From NCBI GenBank assembly GCA_020723765.1, contig DYIF01000007.1, forward strand, positions 29,251 to 93,250: a stretch of 64,000 nt of DNA, read 5' to 3'. The position numbers were made by a program, and so were the translations under genes. The notes beneath the pieces were generated by a model. That model did not search any database. It was not told the origin of the DNA and saw nothing but the letters and a program-made list of their open reading frames with translations. This document shows, one piece after another, positions 17,372 through 26,251 of this stretch. Each line of letters starts with the position of its first letter. Within the stretch, counting starts at the first letter, position 1. The stretch is from Elusimicrobium minutum. GTDB lineage: Bacteria; Elusimicrobiota; Elusimicrobia; Elusimicrobiales; UBA9959.

Positions 17372-18529
17372 ATGAAGCTTGTCGAATACGAAGGGAAAGA
17401 CCTTTTCATAAAATATTCAATACCGACCGCAAAAAGATACGGGGTTATTAAAATCGGAGAAGATATTTCCAAATTAAAGATAGACGAATATCCCGTAGTA
17501 ATAAAAGCTCAGGTTCTGGCCGGCGGAAGAGGAAAAGCCGGAGGCGTAAAAATAGCCAAAAACGAATCCGAGGCCAAAGAGATAATAAAAAACATGCTGG
17601 GAATGACTCTTGTAACTCACCAGACGGGCGGCAAAGGGATAAAAGTCGAAGAAGTTTTGGTGGAAAAAGCAAACGATATAGAAAGAGAAATTTACATATC
17701 GGTTATAATGGATAGAAAAATATCTTCTCCCACTATTATAGCTTCAAAAGAAGGGGGAATGTCTATAGAAGAACTTGCCAAAGACAAACCCGAGCTTATA
17801 GTAAAAATGCCGGTTGATGTCGAGACCGGGCTTATGGACTGGCAGGCGAGGGAGCTTGCTTACAAACTGGATATAACCGATAAGTCTTTGTTTTGCGAAT
17901 TTACGGCTTTTGCAAAAAATCTCGTAAAAGTTTTTATAAACTACGACGCTAATTTAGTTGAGGTAAATCCTCTTATTATAACCAAAGAGAAAAAACTCAT
18001 AGCGCTCGATTCCAAAGTAATAGTCGATGACAACTCGTTGTTTAGGCACAAAGACATAGCTTCTTTGCCGGATAGAGAATCCTCCGAGCTTGAAAAAGAG
18101 GCTAAAAAAATAGAGATAAACTATATAGGGCTTGACGGAAGCGTGGGATGCATGGTCAACGGTGCCGGACTTGCCATGGCCACTCTGGATACGATAAAGC
18201 TCGCCGGCGGAGATGCCGCAAACTTTCTGGATGTGGGCGGGGGAGCCAATGTGGAGCAGATTACCAACGCTTTCAAAATAATACTTAAAGACCCCAAGGT
18301 AAAAGCCGTTTTGGTCAATATATTCGGCGGTATTATGAAATGCGACAATATAGCCAAAGGGATAGTTGAAGCCGCCAAAAACGTCGATATAAAAGTTCCC
18401 GTCGTTGTAAGGCTTGAAGGGACTAACGTAAAAGAAGGAAAAGAGATATTAAAAAATTCGGGTCTTAAATTCGAGCAGGCGGATAGCCTGTGGGACGGTT
18501 GTAAAAAAGCGGTGGCGCTTTGTAAATAG
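17372..18529 (+). CDS. sucC: succinyl-CoA ligase (ADP/GDP-forming) beta subunit
   Basis: A 385-residue subunit with an ATP-grasp domain followed by a ligase CoA domain. Recognisable segments are [71 protein letters not shown] and [17 protein letters not shown]. With SucD it makes succinyl-CoA reversibly with substrate-level phosphorylation. It begins an operon that runs through queE, with TCGGAGG as ribosome site. The length is typical. Confidence 0.96.
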   Translation: MKLVEYEGKDLFIKYSIPTAKRYGVIKIGEDISKLKIDEYPVVIKAQVLAGGRGKAGGVKIAKNESEAKEIIKNMLGMTLVTHQTGGKGIKVEEVLVEKANDIEREIYISVIMDRKISSPTIIASKEGGMSIEELAKDKPELIVKMPVDVETGLMDWQARELAYKLDITDKSLFCEFTAFAKNLVKVFINYDANLVEVNPLIITKEKKLIALDSKVIVDDNSLFRHKDIASLPDRESSELEKEAKKIEINYIGLDGSVGCMVNGAGLAMATLDTIKLAGGDAANFLDVGGGANVEQITNAFKIILKDPKVKAVLVNIFGGIMKCDNIAKGIVEAAKNVDIKVPVVVRLEGTNVKEGKEILKNSGLKFEQADSLWDGCKKAVALCK

Positions 18530-18537
18530 GAGGTTTT

Positions 18538-19431
18538 ATGTCGATAATACTCAATAAAAATTCCAGAGTTTTAGTTTGCGGTATAACCGGGGGGCATGGA
18601 AGTTTTCATACGGAGCAGTGTATAGCTTACGGTACCAACATAGTCGCCGGTGTAACGCCTGGAAAAGGCGGGACTAAACATTTAGGAGTTCCGGTTTTTA
18701 ATACGGTATCCGATGCGGTAAAAGAAACCAGCGCCGATACCTCCATGATATTCGTTCCCGCTCCTTATGCGGCCGATTCTATACTGGAATGCGCTTATAA
18801 CGGTATAAAAGTCATAATATGCATAACGGAAGGTATTCCGGTTATGGATATGGCCAGGGTTAAAAAACATTTAAACAATTTAAAATCTCAAGGCAAAAAC
18901 ATAATTCTTGTCGGGCCCAACTGCCCCGGTGTTATAACTCCCGGCGAGGCTAAATGCGGAATAATGCCGGGATACATTCATAAAAAAGGAAGCATGGGAA
19001 TAGTTTCGAGGTCCGGAACTTTGACTTACGAAGCCGTGTGGCAGATTACAAACGAAGGAATAGGAGAATCCACGGTCGTTGGAATCGGCGGAGATCCGGT
19101 CCAGGGTATGAATTTTGTGGATACCATTAAATTATTTAACGAAGATAACGAAACAAGATCGATACTTATGATAGGAGAGATTGGCGGAAGCGCCGAAGAA
19201 GACGCGGCGAAGTTTATTAAAGAGAATGTTAAAAAACCGGTTTTTGCTTTTATAGCCGGTAAAACCGCGCCTAAAGGAAGGAGAATGGGGCACGCCGGAG
19301 CCATAGTGGAAGGATCCGCCGGAACTCACGAGTCGAAGGTAAAAGCTTTGAAAGAAGCGGGAATTACAGTAATAGAAAACCTTTCGGATACCGGAAAAAT
19401 AGTTTCTTCGGTTTTAAAATCAAAGGTATGA
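18538..19431 (+). CDS. sucD: succinyl-CoA ligase alpha subunit
   Basis: A 297-residue subunit with an N-terminal CoA-binding Rossmann domain ([30 protein letters not shown]). The phosphohistidine region [17 protein letters not shown] carries the active-site His. The [20 protein letters not shown] segment is diagnostic. It starts 8 bases after sucC with an AGGAGG site, and its end overlaps the CorA-like gene by an ATGA. It works in the cytoplasm with SucC. Confidence 0.96.
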   Translation: MSIILNKNSRVLVCGITGGHGSFHTEQCIAYGTNIVAGVTPGKGGTKHLGVPVFNTVSDAVKETSADTSMIFVPAPYAADSILECAYNGIKVIICITEGIPVMDMARVKKHLNNLKSQGKNIILVGPNCPGVITPGEAKCGIMPGYIHKKGSMGIVSRSGTLTYEAVWQITNEGIGESTVVGIGGDPVQGMNFVDTIKLFNEDNETRSILMIGEIGGSAEEDAAKFIKENVKKPVFAFIAGKTAPKGRRMGHAGAIVEGSAGTHESKVKALKEAGITVIENLSDTGKIVSSVLKSKV

Positions 19432-20366
19432 TAAAAAAATATACGATAATAAATCATAATATAGTTGAAACCGAGGAAAATGAAAGGATAATAGTTCTGG
19501 TATCTCCGACTCAGGAAGAAAAAGAAGAAATAATTAACAAATTTAATATAGACCCTCACAATTTAAATTCCTCTTTGGATCCCGAGGAGCCTTCGAGAAT
19601 AGAATTCGAAGAAGGTAGAATAGAGGTAATATTCAAAAGGCCCAAAAACTATTCTTCCAAAGACCATTATCTTTTTAAGGTTCAGTCTTTAGGCTTGTTT
19701 TTGTCCAACGAAAAACTTATAGTGGTAATCGGAGAAGAATGCAATCTTTTCGTGGGAAAATATTTTAAGAACGTAATAGGAATAAAAGAAATATTTTTAA
19801 AGCTTATATATAATTCGATATTTCACTTCATAGAACACCTTAAAGTGATAAACATGATAGCCGACGAAATAGAAACAAAGATATCTAAGGCCATGGATAA
19901 TAAATACCTTATACATATGTTTACTCTCGAAAAATCGCTGGTTTATTACGCAAGCGCCATAACCTCCAATTCGTTTGTTTTGGAAAAACTTAAATATCAG
20001 GCGCCGAAGTTCGGTTTTAAAGAAAGAAGCATGGAGTATCTGGAAGATATAATAATAGAAAACAGTCAGGCTAAGATTCAATCGGATATATACCTTCAGG
20101 TTTTTTCAAGTTTGATGGACGCAAGAGCTTCCATAATAAATAACAATATGAATATATGGCTTAAAACTTTAACCATTATAACAATAGCCATAGCGGTTCC
20201 AAACTTCTTCGCTTCCATGGCCGGGATGAGCGAAATAGAAAGAATTATGGGAATAGATAATGTAAGGGCTGCTCAAGGAATCTTTTTGATTTTTTCGATT
20301 GTAATGGCATATCTTATATTTATTGTGTTCAGAAAGTTAGAGAGAAAAGGAATCTTCGATAAGTGA
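19428..20366 (+). CDS. CorA-like divalent cation transporter with altered GMN motif
   Basis: A 312-residue CorA-superfamily protein with a large cytoplasmic N domain, a long stalk helix (about residues 120-240) and two C-terminal membrane helices. The loop between the helices usually carries GMN, the selectivity motif of Mg channels. Here it reads [13 protein letters not shown], so Asn is replaced by Ser. The family call rests on topology, the [17 protein letters not shown] stalk and the [13 protein letters not shown] segment. Transport of a different ion, or loss of transport, is possible. It overlaps sucD and rimO by four bases each. Confidence 0.75.
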   Translation: MIKKYTIINHNIVETEENERIIVLVSPTQEEKEEIINKFNIDPHNLNSSLDPEEPSRIEFEEGRIEVIFKRPKNYSSKDHYLFKVQSLGLFLSNEKLIVVIGEECNLFVGKYFKNVIGIKEIFLKLIYNSIFHFIEHLKVINMIADEIETKISKAMDNKYLIHMFTLEKSLVYYASAITSNSFVLEKLKYQAPKFGFKERSMEYLEDIIIENSQAKIQSDIYLQVFSSLMDARASIINNNMNIWLKTLTIITIAIAVPNFFASMAGMSEIERIMGIDNVRAAQGIFLIFSIVMAYLIFIVFRKLERKGIFDK

Positions 20367-21649
20367 AAAAAATATATATAGTAAGTTTGGGATGTCCCAA
20401 AAATCTTGTGGATACGGAAGTGGCCGTTTCAAAATTTTTAAATAATAATTATGAACTGGTTTTCGACGAAACAAAAGCCGATATTGTCGTAATAAATACC
20501 TGCGCGTTTTTAAAATCCGCCATAGAAGAATCGGATTCTGTAATAAATCATTATCTTAAACTTAAAAAAGAAAAAAAGATAGAATCGGTAATAGTTTTGG
20601 GTTGCCTTGTGGAAAGATTGAAGAAAAAACTGATTTTAAAATATCCCGAAATAGACGCGGTTTTTGGAGTCGGCGCTTACGATATGATTGAAGATTTTCT
20701 AAAAAATAAAGGAAGATACTTTGTTAAAGATTATAATAAGAGGATTGATTTCGAGGATAGAACGCTTTTGACCCGGAATCATTCCGCGTATCTTAAAATA
20801 GCGGACGGTTGCGATAATTTTTGTTCTTACTGCACGATTCCTTTAATAAGAGGAAGATTCAGGTCCAAAAAAATGGAAGAGGTGATAGAAGAAGCAAAAG
20901 CTTTGGTTGGATCTGGGGTAAAAGAAATATCTTTAATAGCTCAAGACACCACCAATTACGGCTCGGACTTATACTCTAAACCTAAATTGAAAGAGCTTTT
21001 AAAGGAGATTGAAAAGATAAGAGGTTTAAAATGGATAAGGCTTATGTATTTATATCCTTCTTCTATAGATTTAGAGCTTATAAAAATGATATCTCAGAGC
21101 TCTAAAATATTGCATTATATCGAAATGCCGATCCAGCATATTTCCGATAGAATACTTAAGCTTATGAATAGAAAATACGACTCTAAAGCGATTTATAATA
21201 CGATAGATAATATAAAAAAACACATTCCCGATATAGCCTTGAGAACGACTTATATAGTGGGTTTCCCAGAGGAAAAAGATAAAGATTTTAAAGAACTTTT
21301 AAAATTTAATTCTTACGCTCGATTTAATTCTCTTTCCGTTTTTAAGTACTCTAAAGAAAAAAATACGAAAGCCTATAATATGAAACAGGTCGGCGAAAAT
21401 ATTAAAAACGAAAGATATGAAGAAATTATCAGGTCTCAGAGCGAAATAGTCGACGAGTTTAATAAAAAGATAATAGGTAAAAGATTTAAAGTATTATTCG
21501 ATACTCCTTTTACGGCGAGAAGCTATATGGACGCTCCGGATATAGATGGAAGATTTGATATTGTAAAGGGGAAACATAAAACCGGAGAATTTGGTAATAT
21601 AAAGGTCTTGGAAGCGAAAGGATATGTAAGGAGAGGGATTTCGGTATGA
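20363..21649 (+). CDS. rimO: ribosomal protein S12 methylthiotransferase RimO
   Basis: A 428-residue radical SAM methylthiotransferase. The N-terminal UPF0004 domain begins VSLGCPKNLVDTE, the RimO signature. The central radical SAM triad is GCDNFCSYC, followed by TIPLIRGRFRSK, and a TRAM domain lies at the C terminus. It adds a methylthio group to an aspartate of ribosomal protein S12, using two [4Fe-4S] clusters. The start is the GTG at 20363 overlapping the corA-like stop. The gene overlaps the lipoprotein gene at its 3' end. Confidence 0.95.
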   Translation: MKKIYIVSLGCPKNLVDTEVAVSKFLNNNYELVFDETKADIVVINTCAFLKSAIEESDSVINHYLKLKKEKKIESVIVLGCLVERLKKKLILKYPEIDAVFGVGAYDMIEDFLKNKGRYFVKDYNKRIDFEDRTLLTRNHSAYLKIADGCDNFCSYCTIPLIRGRFRSKKMEEVIEEAKALVGSGVKEISLIAQDTTNYGSDLYSKPKLKELLKEIEKIRGLKWIRLMYLYPSSIDLELIKMISQSSKILHYIEMPIQHISDRILKLMNRKYDSKAIYNTIDNIKKHIPDIALRTTYIVGFPEEKDKDFKELLKFNSYARFNSLSVFKYSKEKNTKAYNMKQVGENIKNERYEEIIRSQSEIVDEFNKKIIGKRFKVLFDTPFTARSYMDAPDIDGRFDIVKGKHKTGEFGNIKVLEAKGYVRRGISV

Positions 21650-21984
21650 AGAGGTTTTTTTTGGTTTGTTTTTTTATGATTTCATGCGCGACGACTAAAA
21701 AATACGAGGCGAAGATTTCCTCCTGGATAGGTTCGGATATAAACGAGTTGATTTCGGTTTGGGGTAGTCCGAGTAACGAATCCAATATGCCCAACGGTAA
21801 CAGGGTTTATACCTGGTTATGGGTCGGCAAAGCCTTGATTGGCCCCAAAGAGTACGAATCTACGGTTAAAAAATTGGCTTTTGAAGGATCCGGAATTAAC
21901 TGGTGCAGAACATCTTTCGTTTCCGATAAAAATTTTAAAATCTTAAATTACTCTTTTGACGGAAGTTATTGTAAATCCAGATAA
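21646..21984 (+). CDS. small lipoprotein, SmpA/OmlA-like outline
   Basis: A 112-residue protein with a lipoprotein signal peptide, with lipobox-like ISC at residues 17-19 and acylated Cys19. The mature part has the WIGSDINELISVWGSPSNE segment and an YTWLWVG strand, resembling the G-x-P pattern of small BamE/SmpA-type lipoproteins that sit at the outer-membrane periphery. Homology is not certain. It is embedded in the sucC-queE operon by a four-base overlap with rimO. No enzymatic motif is visible. Confidence 0.65.
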   Translation: MKRFFLVCFFMISCATTKKYEAKISSWIGSDINELISVWGSPSNESNMPNGNRVYTWLWVGKALIGPKEYESTVKKLAFEGSGINWCRTSFVSDKNFKILNYSFDGSYCKSR

Positions 21985-21987
21985 TAT

Positions 21988-22656
21988 ATGAATATAACCA
22001 TAGCGAAGAATAAAGAAGAAGTTTTCGAATTTAAAAAGATAGCGGTAGTAGTCGATTTTTTTAGATTTTCCACCACCGTTAACGCCCTTTTATCTCGCAA
22101 AAAAAATATTTTGATATACTCGGACGAGGAAAAAGCTCTTCGTTTTTGGGAAAAAAACGGAGATTACGATATTTTTTCCGAAAAGGATTTGAAAATAGAA
22201 AAGTTCGATAACTCTCCTCATCTCGCCTTAACCGAAAAAACAAAAGACAATTTGATAGTTTTGACAAACTCCGGCTCGAAAGCGGTTATGGCATCGGCTA
22301 AAGCGGAAAAAATAATAATAGCGTCTTTGTGCAATATTTCCGCTTTGAAAAAATATCTAATAAAATCAAGCGAAGATGTTATGATAGTTCCCGCCTGTAT
22401 ATTTTTCGATCAAAAACATGTGGAAGATTTCTTTGCAAGTCGATTTATAAAAGATTACCTCATAACCGGTTTAGGAGATGTCGATGATCTTATAAAAAAA
22501 ATCGATGAAGCCGGAAGGATAAAAGAATTAAAAAAATTAAGGAAAACCGCCGATAAAGACATCGAGATAATATTTTCTATAGATAAATTTAAAACTCTTC
22601 CAATAGCCAGATTGAAAGGAGATTTTGCGGAGGTCATGAATGAAAGCGATAATTAG
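21988..22656 (+). CDS. ComB-family 2-phosphosulfolactate phosphatase-like protein
   Basis: A 222-residue protein matching the ComB fold pattern. It has VVVDFFRFSTTVNALLSR near the N terminus (family VDVLRATTT), a FDNSPHLA segment (family DLGNSP), VLTNSGSKAVMASA (family TTNGTRAL), and IIIASLCNISALKKYL. ComB removes phosphate from 2-phosphosulfolactate in coenzyme M synthesis, but bacterial homologues are common and of unknown role. Conserved acidic residues are kept at the first motif. It overlaps queC by 17 bases. The specific activity is not assignable. Confidence 0.7.
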   Translation: MNITIAKNKEEVFEFKKIAVVVDFFRFSTTVNALLSRKKNILIYSDEEKALRFWEKNGDYDIFSEKDLKIEKFDNSPHLALTEKTKDNLIVLTNSGSKAVMASAKAEKIIIASLCNISALKKYLIKSSEDVMIVPACIFFDQKHVEDFFASRFIKDYLITGLGDVDDLIKKIDEAGRIKELKKLRKTADKDIEIIFSIDKFKTLPIARLKGDFAEVMNESDN

Positions 22657-23293
22657 CCTGTCGGGGGGGCTTGATTCTACCACCTGTCTTGCCTGGGCGG
22701 TAGATAGAGGTTACGATTGCTACTGCGTATCGTTTGATTACGGACAAAGACACATAAGAGAGATGAAATCGGCAAGGGCCGTAGCCCGTTATTATAAAAC
22801 GCCTCTATACGAGATAAAACTTAACTTCCCATGGCTTAAAAAAAGCTCGCTTGTCGATAAAAACAAAAAAATTCCGAATAAAAAATACGAAGAGATATTA
22901 AAAGGAAGTATCCCTTCCACTTATGTTCCGGGAAGAAATTTGGTTTTTGCTTCCATACTTATCTCTTACGCCGACGCCGTTAAGGCGGACGCCGTAATAC
23001 TCGGGCCAAACGCCATAGACTATTCTGGTTATCCCGATTGCAGGCCTTCTTTTTACAAGGCCCTGTCTAAAGCGGTAAAATACGGGACAGAAAAAGGGGA
23101 TATTAAAATAATTACTCCCATAATCAATATGTCCAAAAAAGAAATAATAAAACTGGCCGTAAAACTTAAAGCTCCTTTGCATCTTAGCTGGTCCTGTTAT
23201 TTCGGAGGAAAAAAACCCTGCGGTAAATGCGATTCTTGCAAATTAAGAGCGAAAGGTTTTGAGGAAGCCGGAGTTAAAGACCCTATTTTATGA
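22640..23293 (+). CDS. queC: 7-cyano-7-deazaguanine synthase QueC
   Basis: A 217-residue ATP-dependent enzyme converting 7-carboxy-7-deazaguanine to preQ0, in the queuosine or 7-deazaguanine DNA pathway. The PP-loop is SLSGGLDSTT near the N terminus. YVPGRNLVFASILISYADA and GPNAIDYSGYPDCRP are conserved. The C-terminal zinc site is SWSCYFGGKKPCGKCDSCKLR. A GGAGG ribosome site lies inside the upstream gene. It overlaps queE by four bases. QueD and later queuosine enzymes are not in the window. Confidence 0.95.
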   Translation: MKAIISLSGGLDSTTCLAWAVDRGYDCYCVSFDYGQRHIREMKSARAVARYYKTPLYEIKLNFPWLKKSSLVDKNKKIPNKKYEEILKGSIPSTYVPGRNLVFASILISYADAVKADAVILGPNAIDYSGYPDCRPSFYKALSKAVKYGTEKGDIKIITPIINMSKKEIIKLAVKLKAPLHLSWSCYFGGKKPCGKCDSCKLRAKGFEEAGVKDPIL

Positions 23294-23976
23294 AAACTTT
23301 AACCGCACCCATTTACGAAATATTCGTCTCATACCAGGGGGAAGGGTTATTCGTTGGACAGAGACAAATATTCGTTCGATTTTCCGGATGCAATTTGGAA
23401 TGTTCTTACTGCGACGAGCCGGCGGCGAGAGTAAAATCCGATTTGAAATCTTTAGGCTGGGCGGTAAAAAAAATAAAAGAGTTGTCCCAAAAACACAAAA
23501 CAAACAAAATTTCTTTTACCGGAGGCGAGCCGCTTTTATATCATTATTTTATAAAGAATCTTATAAAAAAACTCGGTAAAAAATATTTTTATATTTTAGA
23601 GACAAACGGTACGCTTTATAAAAATTTAGATGGTATAATAAGCCTTATAGATTTCGTTTCCATGGACATCAAATTGTCGGATTATGTTAAAAAAGATTTG
23701 TTGAAAGAACATGTGTCGTTTTTTAAAAAATGCAAACAAAAATCGTATATAAAAATGGTTTTTGACAAAAATATAAAGATATCCGAGTTAGAAAAGATAT
23801 TTATTGAAATTTCCAAGATAAAAAAAGATGTCGTTTTTTTCCTTCAGCCCGCGACTATTAACCGAAAAATAAAAATAGACAAACAGCTATCCGATGAAAT
23901 TTACAAAATCGCATCCGATTATCTTAAAGACGTAAGGCTTTTGCCTCAAATACATAAACTTATTAAGATAAAATAA
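23290..23976 (+). CDS. queE: 7-carboxy-7-deazaguanine synthase QueE
   Basis: A 228-residue radical SAM enzyme that contracts 6-carboxytetrahydropterin to the 7-deazaguanine core. The cluster motif is GCNLECSYCDEP. The IFVSYQGEGLFVGQRQIFVR N terminus and ISFTGGEPLLY are typical of QueE. It is the last gene of the sucC-queE operon and is followed by a strong hairpin. Adjacent queC gives two consecutive steps of the same pathway. Confidence 0.94.
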   Translation: MKTLTAPIYEIFVSYQGEGLFVGQRQIFVRFSGCNLECSYCDEPAARVKSDLKSLGWAVKKIKELSQKHKTNKISFTGGEPLLYHYFIKNLIKKLGKKYFYILETNGTLYKNLDGIISLIDFVSMDIKLSDYVKKDLLKEHVSFFKKCKQKSYIKMVFDKNIKISELEKIFIEISKIKKDVVFFLQPATINRKIKIDKQLSDEIYKIASDYLKDVRLLPQIHKLIKIK

Positions 23977-23992
23977 TTTTATCTTAAGTTTT
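23963..23992 (+). terminator. terminator ending the sucC-queE operon
   Basis: An exact 11-bp stem, TTAAGATAAAA/TTTTATCTTAA (23963-23973 and 23977-23987), has a 3-nt loop and is followed by a T-rich run. Its left arm includes the last codons of queE. Confidence 0.75.
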
Positions 23993-23999
23993 CTTTTTA

Positions 24000-24005
24000 T
24001 ATAAT
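24000..24005 (+). promoter_or_regulatory. TATAAT -10 box, leaderless-type promoter
   Basis: TATAAT lies 6 nt before the ATG at 24012, directly downstream of the operon terminator, and no Shine-Dalgarno sequence is present. Confidence 0.5.
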
Positions 24006-24011
24006 TTATTT

Positions 24012-24302
24012 ATGGATACGATACTTATAGAATGTCCGGATTGCGGGCTTAGAATAGAAATAGACAGGAAAACCGGAAAGATTGTAAACAAATTTAAAAA
24101 ACCCGATATCTCCTCGGCCGATCCGTTATCCGATATGATAAAAAAAACAAACGAGAATAAAACCAAATTGGAAGATTATTTCGGAAACGCTCATAAAGAG
24201 ATGGAAAAGAAAAAAAAGGAGCTTGAGAAGCAGTTTGAGGAAAATAAGAAAAAAGCCAAAGACGACCCCACAAAACCGATAAATCCGATGGATCTGGATT
24301 AA
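24012..24302 (+). CDS. small zinc-ribbon and coiled-coil protein, unknown function
   Basis: A 96-residue soluble protein. The N terminus has a single CPDCG knuckle in a short beta-hairpin (IECPDCGLRIEIDRKTGKIV). A linker of about 25 residues leads to a highly charged helix (about residues 57-85) rich in Lys and Glu that probably forms a coiled coil. Only one CxxC pair is present, so metal binding would need dimerisation. It resembles small conserved proteins of candidate phyla that I cannot name. It appears monocistronic with a leaderless-type promoter. Confidence 0.65.
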   Translation: MDTILIECPDCGLRIEIDRKTGKIVNKFKKPDISSADPLSDMIKKTNENKTKLEDYFGNAHKEMEKKKKELEKQFEENKKKAKDDPTKPINPMDLD

Positions 24303-24393
24303 AAAAATTCTTGAAAAAAATCTTTTAATTAAGTAAATTATTTTTAGAGACAAATAGTTCTTTTTTGTTTCAAATATAAAATTCGGAGGAATT

Positions 24394-25623
24394 ATGATAG
24401 ATCTTGTCAAAAATCTGGCTACCGCGCCGAGAAGAACCAAAGCTTCCGTCATCAGAGAACTTTTGAAACTCACAAACAAACCTGGAATAATATCTTTTGC
24501 GGGAGGTCTCCCGGACCCCGAAGTTTTCCCGTACGATTTCATAACCGATTCCGTTAAAAGAATTATGGATAAGAAAGGCAAAGTCGCTTTGCAATACGGT
24601 CCTACCGAAGGGCTTCCGGAGTTAAAAGAAGAATTTATTAAATTTTTGGAAAAAGAAGAGGGTTTAAAGGTAAAACCGGAAAATCTTTTGATTACCACCG
24701 CTTCTCAACAGGCGCTTGACATAGTGGGAAGATTGTTTATTGACGCATCCGATCCGATACTTGTCGAGCTTCCGAGTTACATGGGCGGTTTACAGGTTTT
24801 TAAATCTTACGGATGCGATTTTGTCGGCGTTAGAATGAGCGACACCGACGGAATAATAACGACCGAGCTTGAAGAGAAACTGGAATGGCTTAAAAATCAA
24901 GACGAGCATTATAAGTTTTTGTATCTCGTTCCAGATTTCCAAAACCCTAGCGGAGTTACGCTTTCCGAAAAGAAAAGAAAAAGAATAGTGGAAATTTCAG
25001 AAAAATATAACATAGCGGTCATAGAAGATTCTCCTTACAGGCAGATAAGATTTGAAGGGAAGGCCCCAAAAATGATTTATAAGATAGATAAGGAAACAAA
25101 AAATACCGATAATATCATATCTCTTTTTACCATATCCAAGACATTTGCTCCGGGGCTCAGGATAGGAATCATACTAGCAAACGAACAGATAATAAAAAAG
25201 ATGGTGATATTAAAGCAATCTTTAGATCTTTGTACCTCGAGCTTAAATCAGCTTATAGCCGCGGATTTCTTCGCTTCCGGAGAATTTTATAAACATGTAG
25301 AAAAGGTTAAAAAGGTTTATAAGACAAAGAAAGACGCTATGCTTGCGGCGTTAGAAAAATATATGCCGGAAGGAGTTACCTGGACAAGACCCGAGGGCGG
25401 GCTTTTCTTATGGGTTAAACTTCCCGAAGGCATAAGCGCCGACGACATGTTTGCCGACGCCATAAAAGAAAATGTCGCTTACGTAATAGGTTCCGCTTTC
25501 CATGTGGACGGTAGCGGAAAAAATACGATGAGACTTAATTTCTCATACGCCACATTGGATGAAATAGAAGAAGGAATAAAGAGACTTTCAAAAGCCGTAA
25601 AAAGCAGGATGGTAAGAAAATAA
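24394..25623 (+). CDS. PLP-dependent aminotransferase class I/II (2-aminoadipate aminotransferase-like)
   Basis: A 409-residue fold-type I aminotransferase. Characteristic segments are GIISFAGGLPDPEVFP, LQYGPTEGLPELKEEF, VPDFQNPSGVTLS, AVIEDSPYRQIRF and the PLP lysine in FTISKTFAPGLRIGIIL. These match the LysN/KAT II/MocR-like subgroup that uses 2-aminoadipate, aromatic or branched-chain amino acids with 2-oxoglutarate. It has a CGGAGG ribosome site. It is convergent with the 3' end of the microcompartment operon. The substrate cannot be fixed from sequence. Confidence 0.9.
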   Translation: MIDLVKNLATAPRRTKASVIRELLKLTNKPGIISFAGGLPDPEVFPYDFITDSVKRIMDKKGKVALQYGPTEGLPELKEEFIKFLEKEEGLKVKPENLLITTASQQALDIVGRLFIDASDPILVELPSYMGGLQVFKSYGCDFVGVRMSDTDGIITTELEEKLEWLKNQDEHYKFLYLVPDFQNPSGVTLSEKKRKRIVEISEKYNIAVIEDSPYRQIRFEGKAPKMIYKIDKETKNTDNIISLFTISKTFAPGLRIGIILANEQIIKKMVILKQSLDLCTSSLNQLIAADFFASGEFYKHVEKVKKVYKTKKDAMLAALEKYMPEGVTWTRPEGGLFLWVKLPEGISADDMFADAIKENVAYVIGSAFHVDGSGKNTMRLNFSYATLDEIEEGIKRLSKAVKSRMVRK

Positions 25624-25645
25624 TTACCGGCTCTTTTCCTTGTTT

Positions 25646-25891
25646 TTACTCTTTTATTATTATCTTTATGTTTTCGTAATCTATCCAGTCCATCGATAGA
25701 GGACTTATTATCGAGTTGGGGGGAATGGTTATCGTTTTGGAGTTTTTGTCGTAGTATTTTTTTCTTATTTCGTAGTCGCTTATAAATATTTTTTTAACGG
25801 CTTTTTTTTCTTCTTTAGCGTCGATTTTTCTAATCTTAGGTTTTCCGTATATCTTTGAATATACTATATCGACTATATGTTTTATCTGCAT
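25646..25891 (-). CDS. short PduM-like microcompartment-associated protein
   Basis: An 81-residue protein read from the ATG at 25891; a further ATG at 25912 lies inside a terminator hairpin and is less likely. The C-terminal SIISPLSMDWIDYENIKIII resembles the conserved end of PduM (IVTAMARDAANARNIQLI). The N terminus (HIVDIVYSKI) is an amphipathic helix like PduM's IVEEIV segment. PduM is a small Pdu structural protein needed for proper compartment assembly. The gene is the last of the BMC operon and lies behind a hairpin, so expression would be reduced. The homology is my own comparison from memory and should be treated as tentative. Confidence 0.5.
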   Translation of the reverse strand: MQIKHIVDIVYSKIYGKPKIRKIDAKEEKKAVKKIFISDYEIRKKYYDKNSKTITIPPNSIISPLSMDWIDYENIKIIIKE

Positions 25892-25903
25892 ACCAAAAAT
25901 TAC

Positions 25904-25922
25904 GGGGGGCATTTCGCCCCCC
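25904..25922. terminator. GC-rich hairpin after the last BMC-H gene
   Basis: GGGGGGC (25904-25910) pairs with GCCCCCC (25916-25922) around a 5-nt loop, and T-rich tracts follow in both directions. On the minus strand it would attenuate transcription before the PduM-like gene; on the plus strand it could stop read-through from the aminotransferase gene. Confidence 0.7.
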
Positions 25923-25936
25923 CCGATAGTTTTTTA

Positions 25937-26233
25937 TCAGTCTAATTTAACCGATATTTTTTCTATGTATTTGTTTAAATCGTCATGAGGTCTCGGTATT
26001 ACATGAGTGCCTATCAACTCTCCGACTTTCTGCGCCGCGGCCGCGCCGGCTTCTACCGCCGCTCTAACCGCTCCAACCTCTCCTACGCATAAAGTGGTCA
26101 CATATCCCGAACCTATTTTTTCATAACCTATCAATCTGACCTTGGCGGCTTTCGCCATTGCGTCAGAGGCTTCTATCATTCCTATGAATCCTTTTGTTTC
26201 AACCATTCCAAGCGCTTCTTTTAATATCGACAT
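25937..26233 (-). CDS. BMC-H hexameric shell protein (PduA/CcmK type)
   Basis: A 98-residue single-BMC-domain protein that forms hexamers tiling the compartment facets. It begins [20 protein letters not shown] and has [20 protein letters not shown] and the [18 protein letters not shown] helix, ending with [10 protein letters not shown]. The pore loop region reads KIGSGYV. An AAGGAGG ribosome site precedes the ATG. It lies between deoC and a GC-rich hairpin. It is one of two BMC-H genes; the other (30617-30901) has a bulkier Cys-containing helix and its own promoter. Confidence 0.96.
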   Translation of the reverse strand: MSILKEALGMVETKGFIGMIEASDAMAKAAKVRLIGYEKIGSGYVTTLCVGEVGAVRAAVEAGAAAAQKVGELIGTHVIPRPHDDLNKYIEKISVKLD

Positions 26234-26251
26234 TTTTCCTCCTTGAATTTA

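Noticed and set aside
23259..23579. 106-residue open frame overlapping the queC-queE junction
   Set aside because: It overlaps two firmly identified genes in another frame and shows no family pattern.
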